Source: Myxococcales bacterium (lineage in GTDB: Bacteria; Myxococcota_A; Polyangia; Polyangiales; Polyangiaceae). From it: 51,126 nucleotides of DNA. The stretch lies in the NCBI GenBank assembly GCA_025355005.1, contig JANXLV010000352.1:1-51126 (forward strand). Direction: 5' to 3'. Below are positions 16,262 to 24,306 of this stretch, piece by piece. The translations under genes and the position numbers were made by a program. Each line of letters starts with the position of its first letter. Position 1 is the stretch's first letter. The notes under the pieces are model-generated. The model did no database searches and was not told where the DNA came from. It was given only the letters and a program-made list of their open reading frames with translations.

Positions 16262-16972
16262 TCAGCCGCCTTCGGCGGGCGTGATACGAAGTTCGCGAAG
16301 CTCGAGCAGGGGGAACTCCTCACCGTCCACCAGGAGGAGCTTCTGTCCGACCGGCGCGACAGACCCATCCTCCCACCGCACCCACTCCGTGCTCCGCCCG
16401 AGCCGGACGCCGTCGTCGTCCGATTCGGAGGTCCGGGGCGCGAGAGCGGGCAGGGTGACCTCTCCCAGTTCCGTTCCCTTGAACCCGGGTCCCGTGAGAA
16501 CCTTGGCGGCAGGCCAGATCAGGTCCCTGAGGTGCTTCGGCGCCAACATCAGCACCGTCGCGATCTCGGACAGTGGCAACCAAGTGTACTGCCCCGCTGC
16601 GAACAGCTCAAGCCTGGCACCAATCCGGGGATCGGCGTCGACCAGCGACGAGAAGGGCCGTCCGTTCAACGTTCCCCGAACCGGACGCTCGCCGACGCTT
16701 CGCGGATAGTCACCCTGCTGAAACATGCTCCGGCGAGTCCGCTCCGCGTGTATCGCGCTGCGATAGACCATCGCGCCGAGCATGGCCTCGTGTCCGGCCG
16801 CCGCCAACACGTCAAGGTGCTTCTCTGCGCGGTCAAACTCGCCCACGAAGGAAAGCAACTCGAACAGCAACGTTCGTCGCTGGACATCGGTCGGATTGCT
16901 GCGAAGTTCGATGCCCAGCGCCTCGATCGCCTCGGCGAGCCGGCCCTCCTCGAGGAGGGTGCGTGCGCTCAC
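16262..16972 (-). CDS. tagJ: ImpE/TagJ family T6SS accessory protein
   Basis: The 236-residue protein starts with a TPR-like helical part (TLLEEGRLAEAIEAL, DVQRRTLLFELLSFVGEFDRA) and continues with a beta-rich domain holding GRPFSSLVDADPRIGARLEL and QYTWLPLSEI. This is the ImpE/TagJ (SciE) layout. In Pseudomonas aeruginosa TagJ binds the sheath subunit TssB and is linked with ClpV use. The start is a GTG at 16972 that shares one base with the hcp stop (TAGTG). It lies between hcp and tssA, as often in this class of locus. Confidence 0.9.
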   Translation of the reverse strand: MSARTLLEEGRLAEAIEALGIELRSNPTDVQRRTLLFELLSFVGEFDRAEKHLDVLAAAGHEAMLGAMVYRSAIHAERTRRSMFQQGDYPRSVGERPVRGTLNGRPFSSLVDADPRIGARLELFAAGQYTWLPLSEIATVLMLAPKHLRDLIWPAAKVLTGPGFKGTELGEVTLPALAPRTSESDDDGVRLGRSTEWVRWEDGSVAPVGQKLLLVDGEEFPLLELRELRITPAEGG

Positions 16973-17451
16973 TACTTGACTGCCTTGCTGTCCCAGCTAC
17001 CGACCTGCGGACTTCCGACCTTGCCCTTCGCATCCTGCGGCAGGTACTTGATCTCGACCTTGTTGAACGCAATCGTCAGGCTCTCGACCGGGGTATCATC
17101 CCCGCCGCTGGAGCCGGACCATTGGATCGACTCGACCATGACGTCGTTGAAGCTGTAGGTCAGGAACTCGACCTGATCTCCGCCCGCCTTCCGGAAGTGC
17201 ACGGATGCTTTCGCGATGTGCGTGCCCTTGCAGCAGTTCATGAACAACCCCGCAGACGCGTTGTCGGTGCGCTTCATGACGTTGAACGAACTCACCTGCA
17301 CCTTGCCGGCACCGAAACCGGCGCCGCCACTGTGACTGACAGGGTTGCTCGCGCCCCACGAGAACGAATGAAACTCGATTGCGTCCTTGAAGCCGTTGGC
17401 CTGCGCTTCGCCCTTGATACCGTCCAGCTTCAGAAATGCATCGTACGCCAT
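16972..17451 (-). CDS. hcp: Hcp (TssD) inner tube protein
   Basis: The 159-residue protein has typical Hcp features: YDAFLKLDGIKGEA at the start, then IEFHSFSWGASNP, FNVMKRTDNASAGLF, FLTYSFNDVMVESIQ and VEIKYLPQ. Hcp forms stacked hexameric rings that carry small effectors and are pushed out on sheath contraction. It is in order after tssC with a gap of about 118 bases and overlaps the ImpE start by one base. Confidence 0.96.
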   Translation of the reverse strand: MAYDAFLKLDGIKGEAQANGFKDAIEFHSFSWGASNPVSHSGGAGFGAGKVQVSSFNVMKRTDNASAGLFMNCCKGTHIAKASVHFRKAGGDQVEFLTYSFNDVMVESIQWSGSSGGDDTPVESLTIAFNKVEIKYLPQDAKGKVGSPQVGSWDSKAVK

Positions 17452-17569
17452 GGGAACGCCTCCGTCGCATGATTCATGAGTGGACCATCGAATGCATCAC
17501 CACACGTTGCACAACCCCGTCGCCGACGATCCCGCCCGGACGGGCCTTCAACTGCGCGCTACCGTCGCG

Positions 17570-19051
17570 TCAGCCCGCCGCCTGCGGGAGTTCCGCGACC
17601 AACCGCATCGACATGCTCAGTTCGTCGAGCTGGAAATGCGGCCGGAGGAAGGCGACCGCGCGATACGCACCAGGCTTCCCGGGCACGTCCACGACCTCCA
17701 CCCGCGCTTCCTTCAGCGGATACTTCGCCTTGGTGGCCGCCGCGGCGTCATCGTTGGCCACCACGTAGTTCATGATCCAGGAGTTGAGGAACCGCTCCAC
17801 CTCGACGCGCGAAGCGTAGCCTCCGATCTTGTCCCGCATCATGGACTTGAGGTAGTGCGCGAACCGGCTCACGGCGAAGATGTACGGCAGTTGGGCCGAA
17901 AGCCTCGCATTCGCCGTCGCGGCATCCGTGCTGTACGCCTTCGCCTTCTGCGTGCTCTGGACACTGAAGAAGCAGGCGTTCGAGCTGCCCTTCTGGTGAA
18001 CGAGCGGAACAAAGCCTAGATCGGCAAGCTCCTTCTCGCGGCGGTCGGTGATCGCCACTTCAGTCGGGCACTTCATGGCCACGTCGCCGGAGTCCGTCTG
18101 GAAGTTGTGCACGGGCAGCCCCTCCACGAGGCCACCGCTCTCCACCCCCCGGATGCACGCGCACCACCCGTACGACGAAAACGCGGACGTGACCCGCGTG
18201 GCCAGCGCCCAGGCGGCGTTGCCCCACAGGTACTGTTCATGGTCACGACCTGAGACATTCTCCTCGTAGTTGAACGCCTCGATCGGTACCGTCTTGCTGC
18301 CGAACGGCTCACGCAGGAGCATCCGGGGCATCGCGAGGGCGACGTAACGGGCATCATCGCTCTGGCGGAACGCCTTCCACCGACCATACTCGGTCGTGTC
18401 GAACACCTTGGCCATGTCACGCGGCTGGTCGAGCGTGGTGAAGCTCTCGAGGTTGAACATGTCGGGGTCAGCACCGCTGATGAACGGCGCGTGCGCCGCC
18501 GCCGCCACCTGAGCGACCTTCTCCAGCAACTCGATGTCCTGCCCGGACTTGTCGAACGCGTAGTCGCCGACCAGCGCGCCGAATGGCGCGCCGCCGAACA
18601 CGCCGAACTCCTCCTCGTACACCTTCTTGAAGAGGGCGCTCTGGTCGAAATCCGGCGCACGCTGAAGGTCGCGCAGGAGGTCCTTCTTCGACACGTTCAG
18701 CAGCTTGATCTTCAGGTTGTCGCTGGTCTCGGTATTGGTCAGCAGGTACCGCAGGCCGCGCCACGTGCCCTCGAGCTTCTGGAACTCGGGGTGATGCATC
18801 ACCTCGTTCAGCTGCAGCGAAATCAGGTGATCGATCTGCGCGATGCGGGCGTTGATCATCGTCTCGTTGTTCTTCGAGACGGTGATGGAACCGGCGAGCA
18901 CTTCGGACACGAACTGCTTGATCATGTCCTTGCCGCGCTCCTTTCCGGCCTCGTCCTTCCCGACGCGCCCTTCCGCGACGATCTGGTCGAGGAGCGTCAA
19001 CTCCTGATTCTGCGCGGCCGGCGCCGCGGCCCCCGCCTCTCTCTCAGCCAT
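17570..19051 (-). CDS. tssC: TssC large sheath protein
   Basis: The 493-residue protein carries the TssC landmarks: AQIDHLISLQLNEVMHHPEF, KLEGTWRGLRYLL, the GDYAFD and DMFNLESF segments, LREPFGSKTVPIEAFNYEE and FLNSWIMNYV. With TssB it builds the contractile sheath. Its start overlaps the tssB end by 8 bases. Length is normal (about 490-500). Confidence 0.96.
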   Translation of the reverse strand: MAEREAGAAAPAAQNQELTLLDQIVAEGRVGKDEAGKERGKDMIKQFVSEVLAGSITVSKNNETMINARIAQIDHLISLQLNEVMHHPEFQKLEGTWRGLRYLLTNTETSDNLKIKLLNVSKKDLLRDLQRAPDFDQSALFKKVYEEEFGVFGGAPFGALVGDYAFDKSGQDIELLEKVAQVAAAAHAPFISGADPDMFNLESFTTLDQPRDMAKVFDTTEYGRWKAFRQSDDARYVALAMPRMLLREPFGSKTVPIEAFNYEENVSGRDHEQYLWGNAAWALATRVTSAFSSYGWCACIRGVESGGLVEGLPVHNFQTDSGDVAMKCPTEVAITDRREKELADLGFVPLVHQKGSSNACFFSVQSTQKAKAYSTDAATANARLSAQLPYIFAVSRFAHYLKSMMRDKIGGYASRVEVERFLNSWIMNYVVANDDAAAATKAKYPLKEARVEVVDVPGKPGAYRAVAFLRPHFQLDELSMSMRLVAELPQAAG

Positions 19052-19565
19052 CGGCCTTCCCCTCGGTTCCGAGTTCTTCCTGCAGCTTCTTCATCTTGTC
19101 CGCGTCCGCCAAGGTCTCCTGCAGGACGGTGTCGAACTTGTCGTTGCTGGCCAGCGCGCCGCGAAGATCCGCCAGCTTGGAGCGCAAGGCGATCAGTTCC
19201 CGCAACGGCGCCACTTGACGGGCCACCGCATCCGGCGAAAAGTCGTCCAGACTCTGGAACGTCAGGTCCACCGCCATCTTCCCGGCGTTGGCGTCCTCGC
19301 TCAGCTTGTTCTCGACTTGCAGCGCCAGGTGCGGCTTCATGTTCTTGAGCACGTCGTCGAAGTTGTCCAACGTCACGTCGACGAACTTCCGTTCCTTGAG
19401 CTTTGCGAGCGGTTCGGACGGGTGACCCGTGAAGTCGCCGAGCACGCCCATGACGAAGGGCAGCTCCTTCATCTCGATCGCGCCCCCGGTCTCGACGTCG
19501 TACGTGATGTTGACGCGTGGGGGCCGCACTCGTTCCAGCTTCTTCTGCGTGCTCTCCTTGCCCAT
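19044..19565 (-). CDS. tssB: TssB small sheath protein
   Basis: The 173-residue protein has RVNITYDVETGGA, LPFVMGVLGDFTGH, TLDNFDDVLKNMKP and LTFQSLDDFSPDAVARQV, all diagnostic of TssB. A clear GAGGAG sits about six bases before the ATG, one of the few strong ribosome sites here. It is the first gene of the core minus-strand run, after about 195 non-coding bases, so the main core promoter is probably just upstream. The last residues form a helix (DADKMKKLQEEL), the region by which ClpV and TagJ contact sheaths in other systems. Confidence 0.96.
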   Translation of the reverse strand: MGKESTQKKLERVRPPRVNITYDVETGGAIEMKELPFVMGVLGDFTGHPSEPLAKLKERKFVDVTLDNFDDVLKNMKPHLALQVENKLSEDANAGKMAVDLTFQSLDDFSPDAVARQVAPLRELIALRSKLADLRGALASNDKFDTVLQETLADADKMKKLQEELGTEGKADG

Positions 19566-19745
19566 CGGAATCTCCTCGCGACGCTAGGTAACCTGATGAG
19601 CGCTGCAGCCGCCTGACCGACAGGAGGCCTGAGCGCGTTGACTGCGCTTCTCTTCTCCTCCGACGAGAACCGCGCACGACCCGCGTCGGCCGTCCCGATT
19701 CCGCGCGCGAGATCCTTCGCCCGCGAGGGTCCTCACCCTTTCGCG

Positions 19746-19773
19746 AAGCTACATCTCGACTAGCCCGCGTCAA
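19746..19773 (-). promoter_or_regulatory. Possible promoter of the core T6SS run
   Basis: On the minus strand TTGACG (19768-19773) and TAGCTT (19746-19751) are 16 bases apart, overlapping the end of the methyltransferase gene and about 170 bases before tssB. The -10 is weak. It is the best sigma-70-like pair I see in the gap, no more. Confidence 0.22.
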
Positions 19774-21313
19774 GCACCGGACCGGCCACGGTCGCTTCGG
19801 GGGCTGGCGGCAATCGCGGCAGGCCCTCGAGACTCACCGTGCCGTTGAGCGCCAGCGCAGCGACCAGCGTCACGAGCCCGGCGTCGGTCATCGCGGGATC
19901 AATCAGCCCGCTCGCTTGGAAGCCGGCCAGGGCGCTCCGAAGCGTCACGGACCCGTCACACTGCAGCAGCAGATCGCTCAACCAGACCGGACCGCGAACG
20001 GCCACGGTGAATGGCCACTCCGTGCTATGGGTGGCCTCCGCGGGGATCCAGCCGCCCTTGTAGCCAAACCGCACGAGAAGAGCCGAGCGGGGGTTCACGC
20101 GCGCCCGGCGGTCGAGCAGGCTGTCGCGCACGACGCTGTCCGAGAGCGCGGCTTCCATGTCCAGCGCCCACTGGATCTCGGTCGTGGACGTGGCCGGACC
20201 CATCCGCCGCCTCGACGTCGATACCGCCGCGGCTCCCACCCGGCGGCGCAAGTAGACATGCGCGTACACGAGGCTGGTGATTCCGAGCTGCCTCGCCTGT
20301 TCCGCGTACATGTTGAGTCCTTCCAAGGGCGCGCGCACGCTCAAGAGGCTTCGCACCCGATACTCCACAGGGTCATCCTCGAACCGAACCAAGAGGAGAA
20401 TGTCGATCTCCGCGCCAAGCGGCCCGAGGAGATGTCGGATACGCTGCTCCAGTCGCCCGTCCTTCCGGTCGCTCGCCACGCACGTCAGGTACAGAATGCC
20501 GCCCGGCGACAGGCGCGGAACTCCTTCGATGATTGCCCGCCGCACCAGTTCTTCGCCGTCGGCGCCGCCGTCGCGGAAGATCACGCTCGTTGACGCCGCC
20601 GGCACGTAGGGCGGGTGTGCCGCGATCAGGTCGAACGTCCCATCGCCCACGGGCGCGTACATGTCTCCCTGAACACTCGTGAAGTTCGACAGCCCGTTCA
20701 GTAAACCATTGAACTGCGCGAACACGGCGGCTCGCGCCGTGATGTCGGCCGTCCAGACGTGCCCGGCAAAGCGCGTCGCGGCCAATGCGGCAATCCCGGT
20801 CCCACCGCACACCTCCAGCACGCGCGTCCGCGCGGTCCGGGGCAGGAACTGAAGGAACGTACGCGTGTTCTTCGTCACTGCGGGGTACACCACGTCCCCC
20901 CCCAGCGGCGGAAGCCCCGGTGGAACCCGCGTCTGGTCCGAGATACAGTAGAAGCCCTCGGTCGGATACAGCAGCACGGTCGAGTAGACACCGGCCGGTA
21001 ACGCACAGACGAGGCCGAGCCGCGTCATCGCGTCGCGGCACTCGGCGGGGATCATGCTCGTGAAGACCGACGCTTCGATCGAGTCGACATCGAGGAAGAG
21101 CCGGATCAGCAAGTCGAGCGCGTCCCGCAGATCGACCCCCGTCGAACGTCCGTCTTCCCGCGTGCGGAAGTCGTGGATGGACGCGATGGCCGTGCGGTCG
21201 CACACCGCTTCCTCGGTGTACCCGGACAGGAGGAGAAACTCGCGCACCGTGTCGAAGTCGCGCCGCTCGCCGATCCGCACTGGAATCTGCGAAGCGCCGG
21301 TCGTGTTGCTCAT
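19760..21313 (-). CDS. SAM-dependent class I methyltransferase in the T6SS locus
   Basis: The 517-residue product has a central Rossmann methyltransferase: motif I LEVCGGTGIAALA, an acidic end of the next strand (WTADIT), then FDLIAAHPPYVPA. The last is the NPPY-type catalytic loop with His in place of Asn/Asp, as in N-methyltransferases of the PrmC/HemK and RsmC group. About 150 residues precede the core (including FLLLSGYTEEAVCDR) and a 150-residue helical part follows, with FGYKGGWIPAEATHSTEW. The target is unknown. Its ATG at 21313 overlaps the stop of the fused sheath-like gene as ATGA, so the two are co-translated. It is not a standard T6SS gene; possible roles include modifying a machine component or an effector. 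Confidence 0.75.
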   Translation of the reverse strand: MSNTTGASQIPVRIGERRDFDTVREFLLLSGYTEEAVCDRTAIASIHDFRTREDGRSTGVDLRDALDLLIRLFLDVDSIEASVFTSMIPAECRDAMTRLGLVCALPAGVYSTVLLYPTEGFYCISDQTRVPPGLPPLGGDVVYPAVTKNTRTFLQFLPRTARTRVLEVCGGTGIAALAATRFAGHVWTADITARAAVFAQFNGLLNGLSNFTSVQGDMYAPVGDGTFDLIAAHPPYVPAASTSVIFRDGGADGEELVRRAIIEGVPRLSPGGILYLTCVASDRKDGRLEQRIRHLLGPLGAEIDILLLVRFEDDPVEYRVRSLLSVRAPLEGLNMYAEQARQLGITSLVYAHVYLRRRVGAAAVSTSRRRMGPATSTTEIQWALDMEAALSDSVVRDSLLDRRARVNPRSALLVRFGYKGGWIPAEATHSTEWPFTVAVRGPVWLSDLLLQCDGSVTLRSALAGFQASGLIDPAMTDAGLVTLVAALALNGTVSLEGLPRLPPAPEATVAGPVLDAG

Positions 21314-22785
21314 TGGGCGCCCCATCGGCCGGAGAGCGGTGCACTCGGGAGTGCGACCGACTGCAGGCGAACCAGTCGAACGCTATCCGTCTCCTTGAGG
21401 GTCGCGAGCGGCATCACCCCACGAGCGATCATGCGGTCGGCTGCGGCTTCGCTGAGCAGCACCTGTCCGACGGGCAGGAGACCGTCGTCGGGAGGCGCAC
21501 CAGCCATGACCCATGGTAGACCGCCAACAACCGGGTGCAGCCGCTCCGCGAACCGCCAGCCAACTTCCGCGAAGGCACGCCCCAGAAGCAGCGCGACGAC
21601 GAACGCGGGGGGGCCCCACAGGCATTCGCCTGAGGGCACCGCGCCCTCATGCTCCTCGAATACGAACAGCTCGCACGCCTCGAAGTCACGCCCGTACGGA
21701 GCTCGCAGGAGGAATCCTGGGGCAACGAGTCCCACCCAACGCGCCAGGGGCAGCGTGCGAAACGCCTCCCAGGACGGGTCGGGCGAGGGCTTCCAGATCG
21801 CGTGATCACCAAGGGAGAGGACGTCCAAGGCGCCGACCAGCTCTGGACGCGCCTCACTGACAAAGGCTGCGCCAAGTGAATGTCCGATCGCTCCAAGTTG
21901 CGCCAGCCGCTCGGCGTCTGCCTCGCCGCTCCCGAACCGGAATGCGCCGGCGACAATCGCCCACGGAGTGTCGTCGGCCGCGCGCGAGAGCAGGCGACGC
22001 AGGGGACTCACCATCGGATCGCCGTCGGGCGGAAGTGCCGCCGCCAGTTCGGCGTCGGAGAGATCGATCAGGTGAATCTGCAATTCACCGCTCGTCTCTA
22101 GCCGCCGCACGAGCAAGTCCACACCGCGCCAGACCGCTTCGAGCGCCTGGAATGCCGGGGCGTGCAAGATAGCCCGCATCGTCGTGGAAATCGCCGCGTC
22201 CACGAGAGCGACCAGTTCCGCTTGTTGCGGATCCGCGCGGGGCACAAGGTGCGGCCGTACCATCCGTTCGAGAAACGCGTGCAGGTCGCCGCCGGACTCG
22301 CGCAGTGCCGCATCGGCATCCAGGGGCGAGGCGTCGTCAAGGATCTCGTTCAGGAGACCGCCGCCGGATGGAGCGCGCGTCGGTGACGGAGCCTCGCCAG
22401 TCAGTGCGCGGGCCGCCGCCGCGTACGTGGCCGGATCACTCAACTCGCGTCGAACGTCGCGCAGCGCGCGAAAGATCGGCAGTTCCTGGAACAGGTGATC
22501 GGGATGAAACTCGTCCAGCGACGTGAAACGCAGGAGGATGGGTGCTTCCTCGGAACTGAGCCGCACCTTGAGCGTCGGAGCCATCTGCCGCATGACCTCG
22601 CCCAAGTCATCCCGATCCACCCGCCGAACCGCTCGCGCGGCAAGCGCCGAACCGACCTCGTGATCGTTTCGACTCGCCCGGCCGGTAAAATCACCCACCA
22701 ACGCGATGCGGAACGGCGTCTGCTGAAGAGGGACCGGCATGCGGCGATCCTGACCGGCAGTCACGTCAATAATGATGTCGGCCAT
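21310..22785 (-). CDS. Fused TssB-TssC-like sheath paralogue
   Basis: The N-terminal 130 residues repeat TssB features (PFRIALVGDFTGRA, DLGEVMRQMAPTLKVRL, FTSLDEFHPDHLFQEL). The rest follows TssC: APAFQALEAVWRGVDLLV, IHLIDLSDAEL, WAIVAGAFRFG, DVLSLGD, LRAPYGRDFEACELFVFEE. So one chain of about 491 residues looks like both sheath subunits joined, but shorter than the sum (173 plus 493). The start is uncertain: ATG at 22785 begins MADIIIDV; ATG at 22866 would add 27 residues; neither has a clear ribosome site. It is divergent from tssK1 and overlaps the methyltransferase. A specialised sheath cap, baseplate-proximal ring or TssA-like role is possible; none is shown. Confidence 0.8.
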   Translation of the reverse strand: MADIIIDVTAGQDRRMPVPLQQTPFRIALVGDFTGRASRNDHEVGSALAARAVRRVDRDDLGEVMRQMAPTLKVRLSSEEAPILLRFTSLDEFHPDHLFQELPIFRALRDVRRELSDPATYAAAARALTGEAPSPTRAPSGGGLLNEILDDASPLDADAALRESGGDLHAFLERMVRPHLVPRADPQQAELVALVDAAISTTMRAILHAPAFQALEAVWRGVDLLVRRLETSGELQIHLIDLSDAELAAALPPDGDPMVSPLRRLLSRAADDTPWAIVAGAFRFGSGEADAERLAQLGAIGHSLGAAFVSEARPELVGALDVLSLGDHAIWKPSPDPSWEAFRTLPLARWVGLVAPGFLLRAPYGRDFEACELFVFEEHEGAVPSGECLWGPPAFVVALLLGRAFAEVGWRFAERLHPVVGGLPWVMAGAPPDDGLLPVGQVLLSEAAADRMIARGVMPLATLKETDSVRLVRLQSVALPSAPLSGRWGAQ

Positions 22786-22922
22786 CGGCTGAATTGGGCT
22801 GAGTGTCGGAAGGCGGCTGACGTCAGCCGCGGTGAGAAGGCGCGAACTTTCGGCGACGTCGCACATGCGGGAGGAGCGTGACGTTGGGACAGCTTCGGAT
22901 GGCCTCCCGCGGGCACTCGCGC

Positions 22923-22928
22923 TACAAT
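22923..22928 (+). promoter_or_regulatory. -10-like TACAAT placed for leaderless tssK1 start
   Basis: TACAAT ends six bases before the tssK1 ATG, so a transcript would start at or next to the start codon. No clear -35 is seen at 17-19 bases upstream. Offered as a possibility only. Confidence 0.25.
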
Positions 22929-22934
22929 ACCCGC

Positions 22935-24299
22935 ATGCGCCAGATGCAGCCGGTCCTATGGACCAAGGGTGTCTTGCTTGCACCGCAGCACCTGCAGACG
23001 CAGGATCGGTATCTCGAGGATCAGCTGCACTTTCAGCTCTCGGCGTTCCGGTACTGTCCGTGGGGCTTCCACAGACTCACGCTCGATCGGGAGGCGCTCG
23101 CGGCTGGGATGGTGGCGGTGAGTCGGGCCGCAGGCGTCTTTCCAGACGGATTGCTCTTTGACTGTCCCGACTCGGATCAGGCACCCGCGCCGAAGTCGCT
23201 GGAGGGCTCGTGGGAGCCTGATCAGGAGACGCTCGACATCTTTCTCGCCGTGCCGGAACATCGTGACGGCCAGCCAAATGTGTCCGCCGCGTTCCGCGAC
23301 CGCAACACCCGGTATGTCGCGGAGGTTGTGCAGCGTCGCGACGAGAACACGGGCCTTGCCGAGAAGGGCATTCAGGTAGCGCGCAAGAATCTGCGGCTGC
23401 TGGTTCAGGGAGAGGCGCTCGAGGGGCACAGCACCCTGCGCGTCGCGCGGATCCGACGCTTGCCTGCGGGCGACCTCCAGTTCGAGCCGCATTTCGTGCC
23501 GCCGCTGGTCGACATCACGGCCAGCGATCACCTCCTGGCCGTTGCGCGACGTCTCGTCGAAATCCTCTCGGCCAAGAGCAGTGCGTTGTCCGGGACGCGC
23601 CGGCAGCGGAACCAGAGCCTGGCCGACTTCAGCATCTCGGACGTCGCGAGCTTCTGGCTGCTTTACACCATCAACACCCACATGCCCGCGCTGCGACACC
23701 TTTTCGAAACGCGCCGAGGGCATCCAGCCGCACTCTACGAAGCCATGACGACACTGGCGGGGGCGCTCACGACGTTCTCGTCGTCGATCCACCCGCGGGA
23801 TCTGCCCGCGTACGATCACGCCGATCTCACGCGCAGCTTCGCCCTGCTCGACCAGCAGCTCCGGGACCTGCTCGAAACCGTCGTGCCCGCCAACTACGTG
23901 TCGCTGCCCATGCGACTCGTGCAACCGGCGGTCTACGCCACGGCGATCGATCAGGACCGATACCTGGCCTCCACGCAGATCTACCTCGCGATCTCGGCCG
24001 ACCTCAACGTCGCCGACCTGATCCGCAAGGTGCCGCAACTGGTGAAGGTCGCGTCCACAAACCGGGTCGAGCGTTTGATCAAGCAGGCCACGGCTGGGGT
24101 GGGCCTCACCTACGTGGCCAATCCACCCAGTGCGATTCCCATCAAGGTGAAACACCACTACTTCCTTCTGGACCGGAAGAGCCCAGAGTGGGATGCGATC
24201 GCCAGCGCTCGCAACCTCGCGGCCTACCTGCCTCAGGACTTCCCGAGTCCTGAGGTCGAGTTGGCGCTCATCCTGCCGCCCCGCGACGGTCAGTCCTGA
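22935..24299 (+). CDS. tssK: TssK baseplate protein, first copy
   Basis: The 454-residue protein begins MRQMQPVLWTKGVLLAPQHL, the usual TssK opening, followed by LQTQDRYLEDQLHFQL and FPWG-like CPWGFHRLTL. Later FEPHFVPPLVDI, VASFWLLYTINTHMPALRHL and HHYFLLDRKSPEW match TssK across its length. TssK trimers link the baseplate to the TssM/TssL membrane complex. The ATG at 22935 aligns with the second copy's start. Its stop is 7 bases from the stop of the convergent FTxMF gene. Confidence 0.92.
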   Translation: MRQMQPVLWTKGVLLAPQHLQTQDRYLEDQLHFQLSAFRYCPWGFHRLTLDREALAAGMVAVSRAAGVFPDGLLFDCPDSDQAPAPKSLEGSWEPDQETLDIFLAVPEHRDGQPNVSAAFRDRNTRYVAEVVQRRDENTGLAEKGIQVARKNLRLLVQGEALEGHSTLRVARIRRLPAGDLQFEPHFVPPLVDITASDHLLAVARRLVEILSAKSSALSGTRRQRNQSLADFSISDVASFWLLYTINTHMPALRHLFETRRGHPAALYEAMTTLAGALTTFSSSIHPRDLPAYDHADLTRSFALLDQQLRDLLETVVPANYVSLPMRLVQPAVYATAIDQDRYLASTQIYLAISADLNVADLIRKVPQLVKVASTNRVERLIKQATAGVGLTYVANPPSAIPIKVKHHYFLLDRKSPEWDAIASARNLAAYLPQDFPSPEVELALILPPRDGQS

Positions 24300-24306
24300 G
24301 CGAAGA

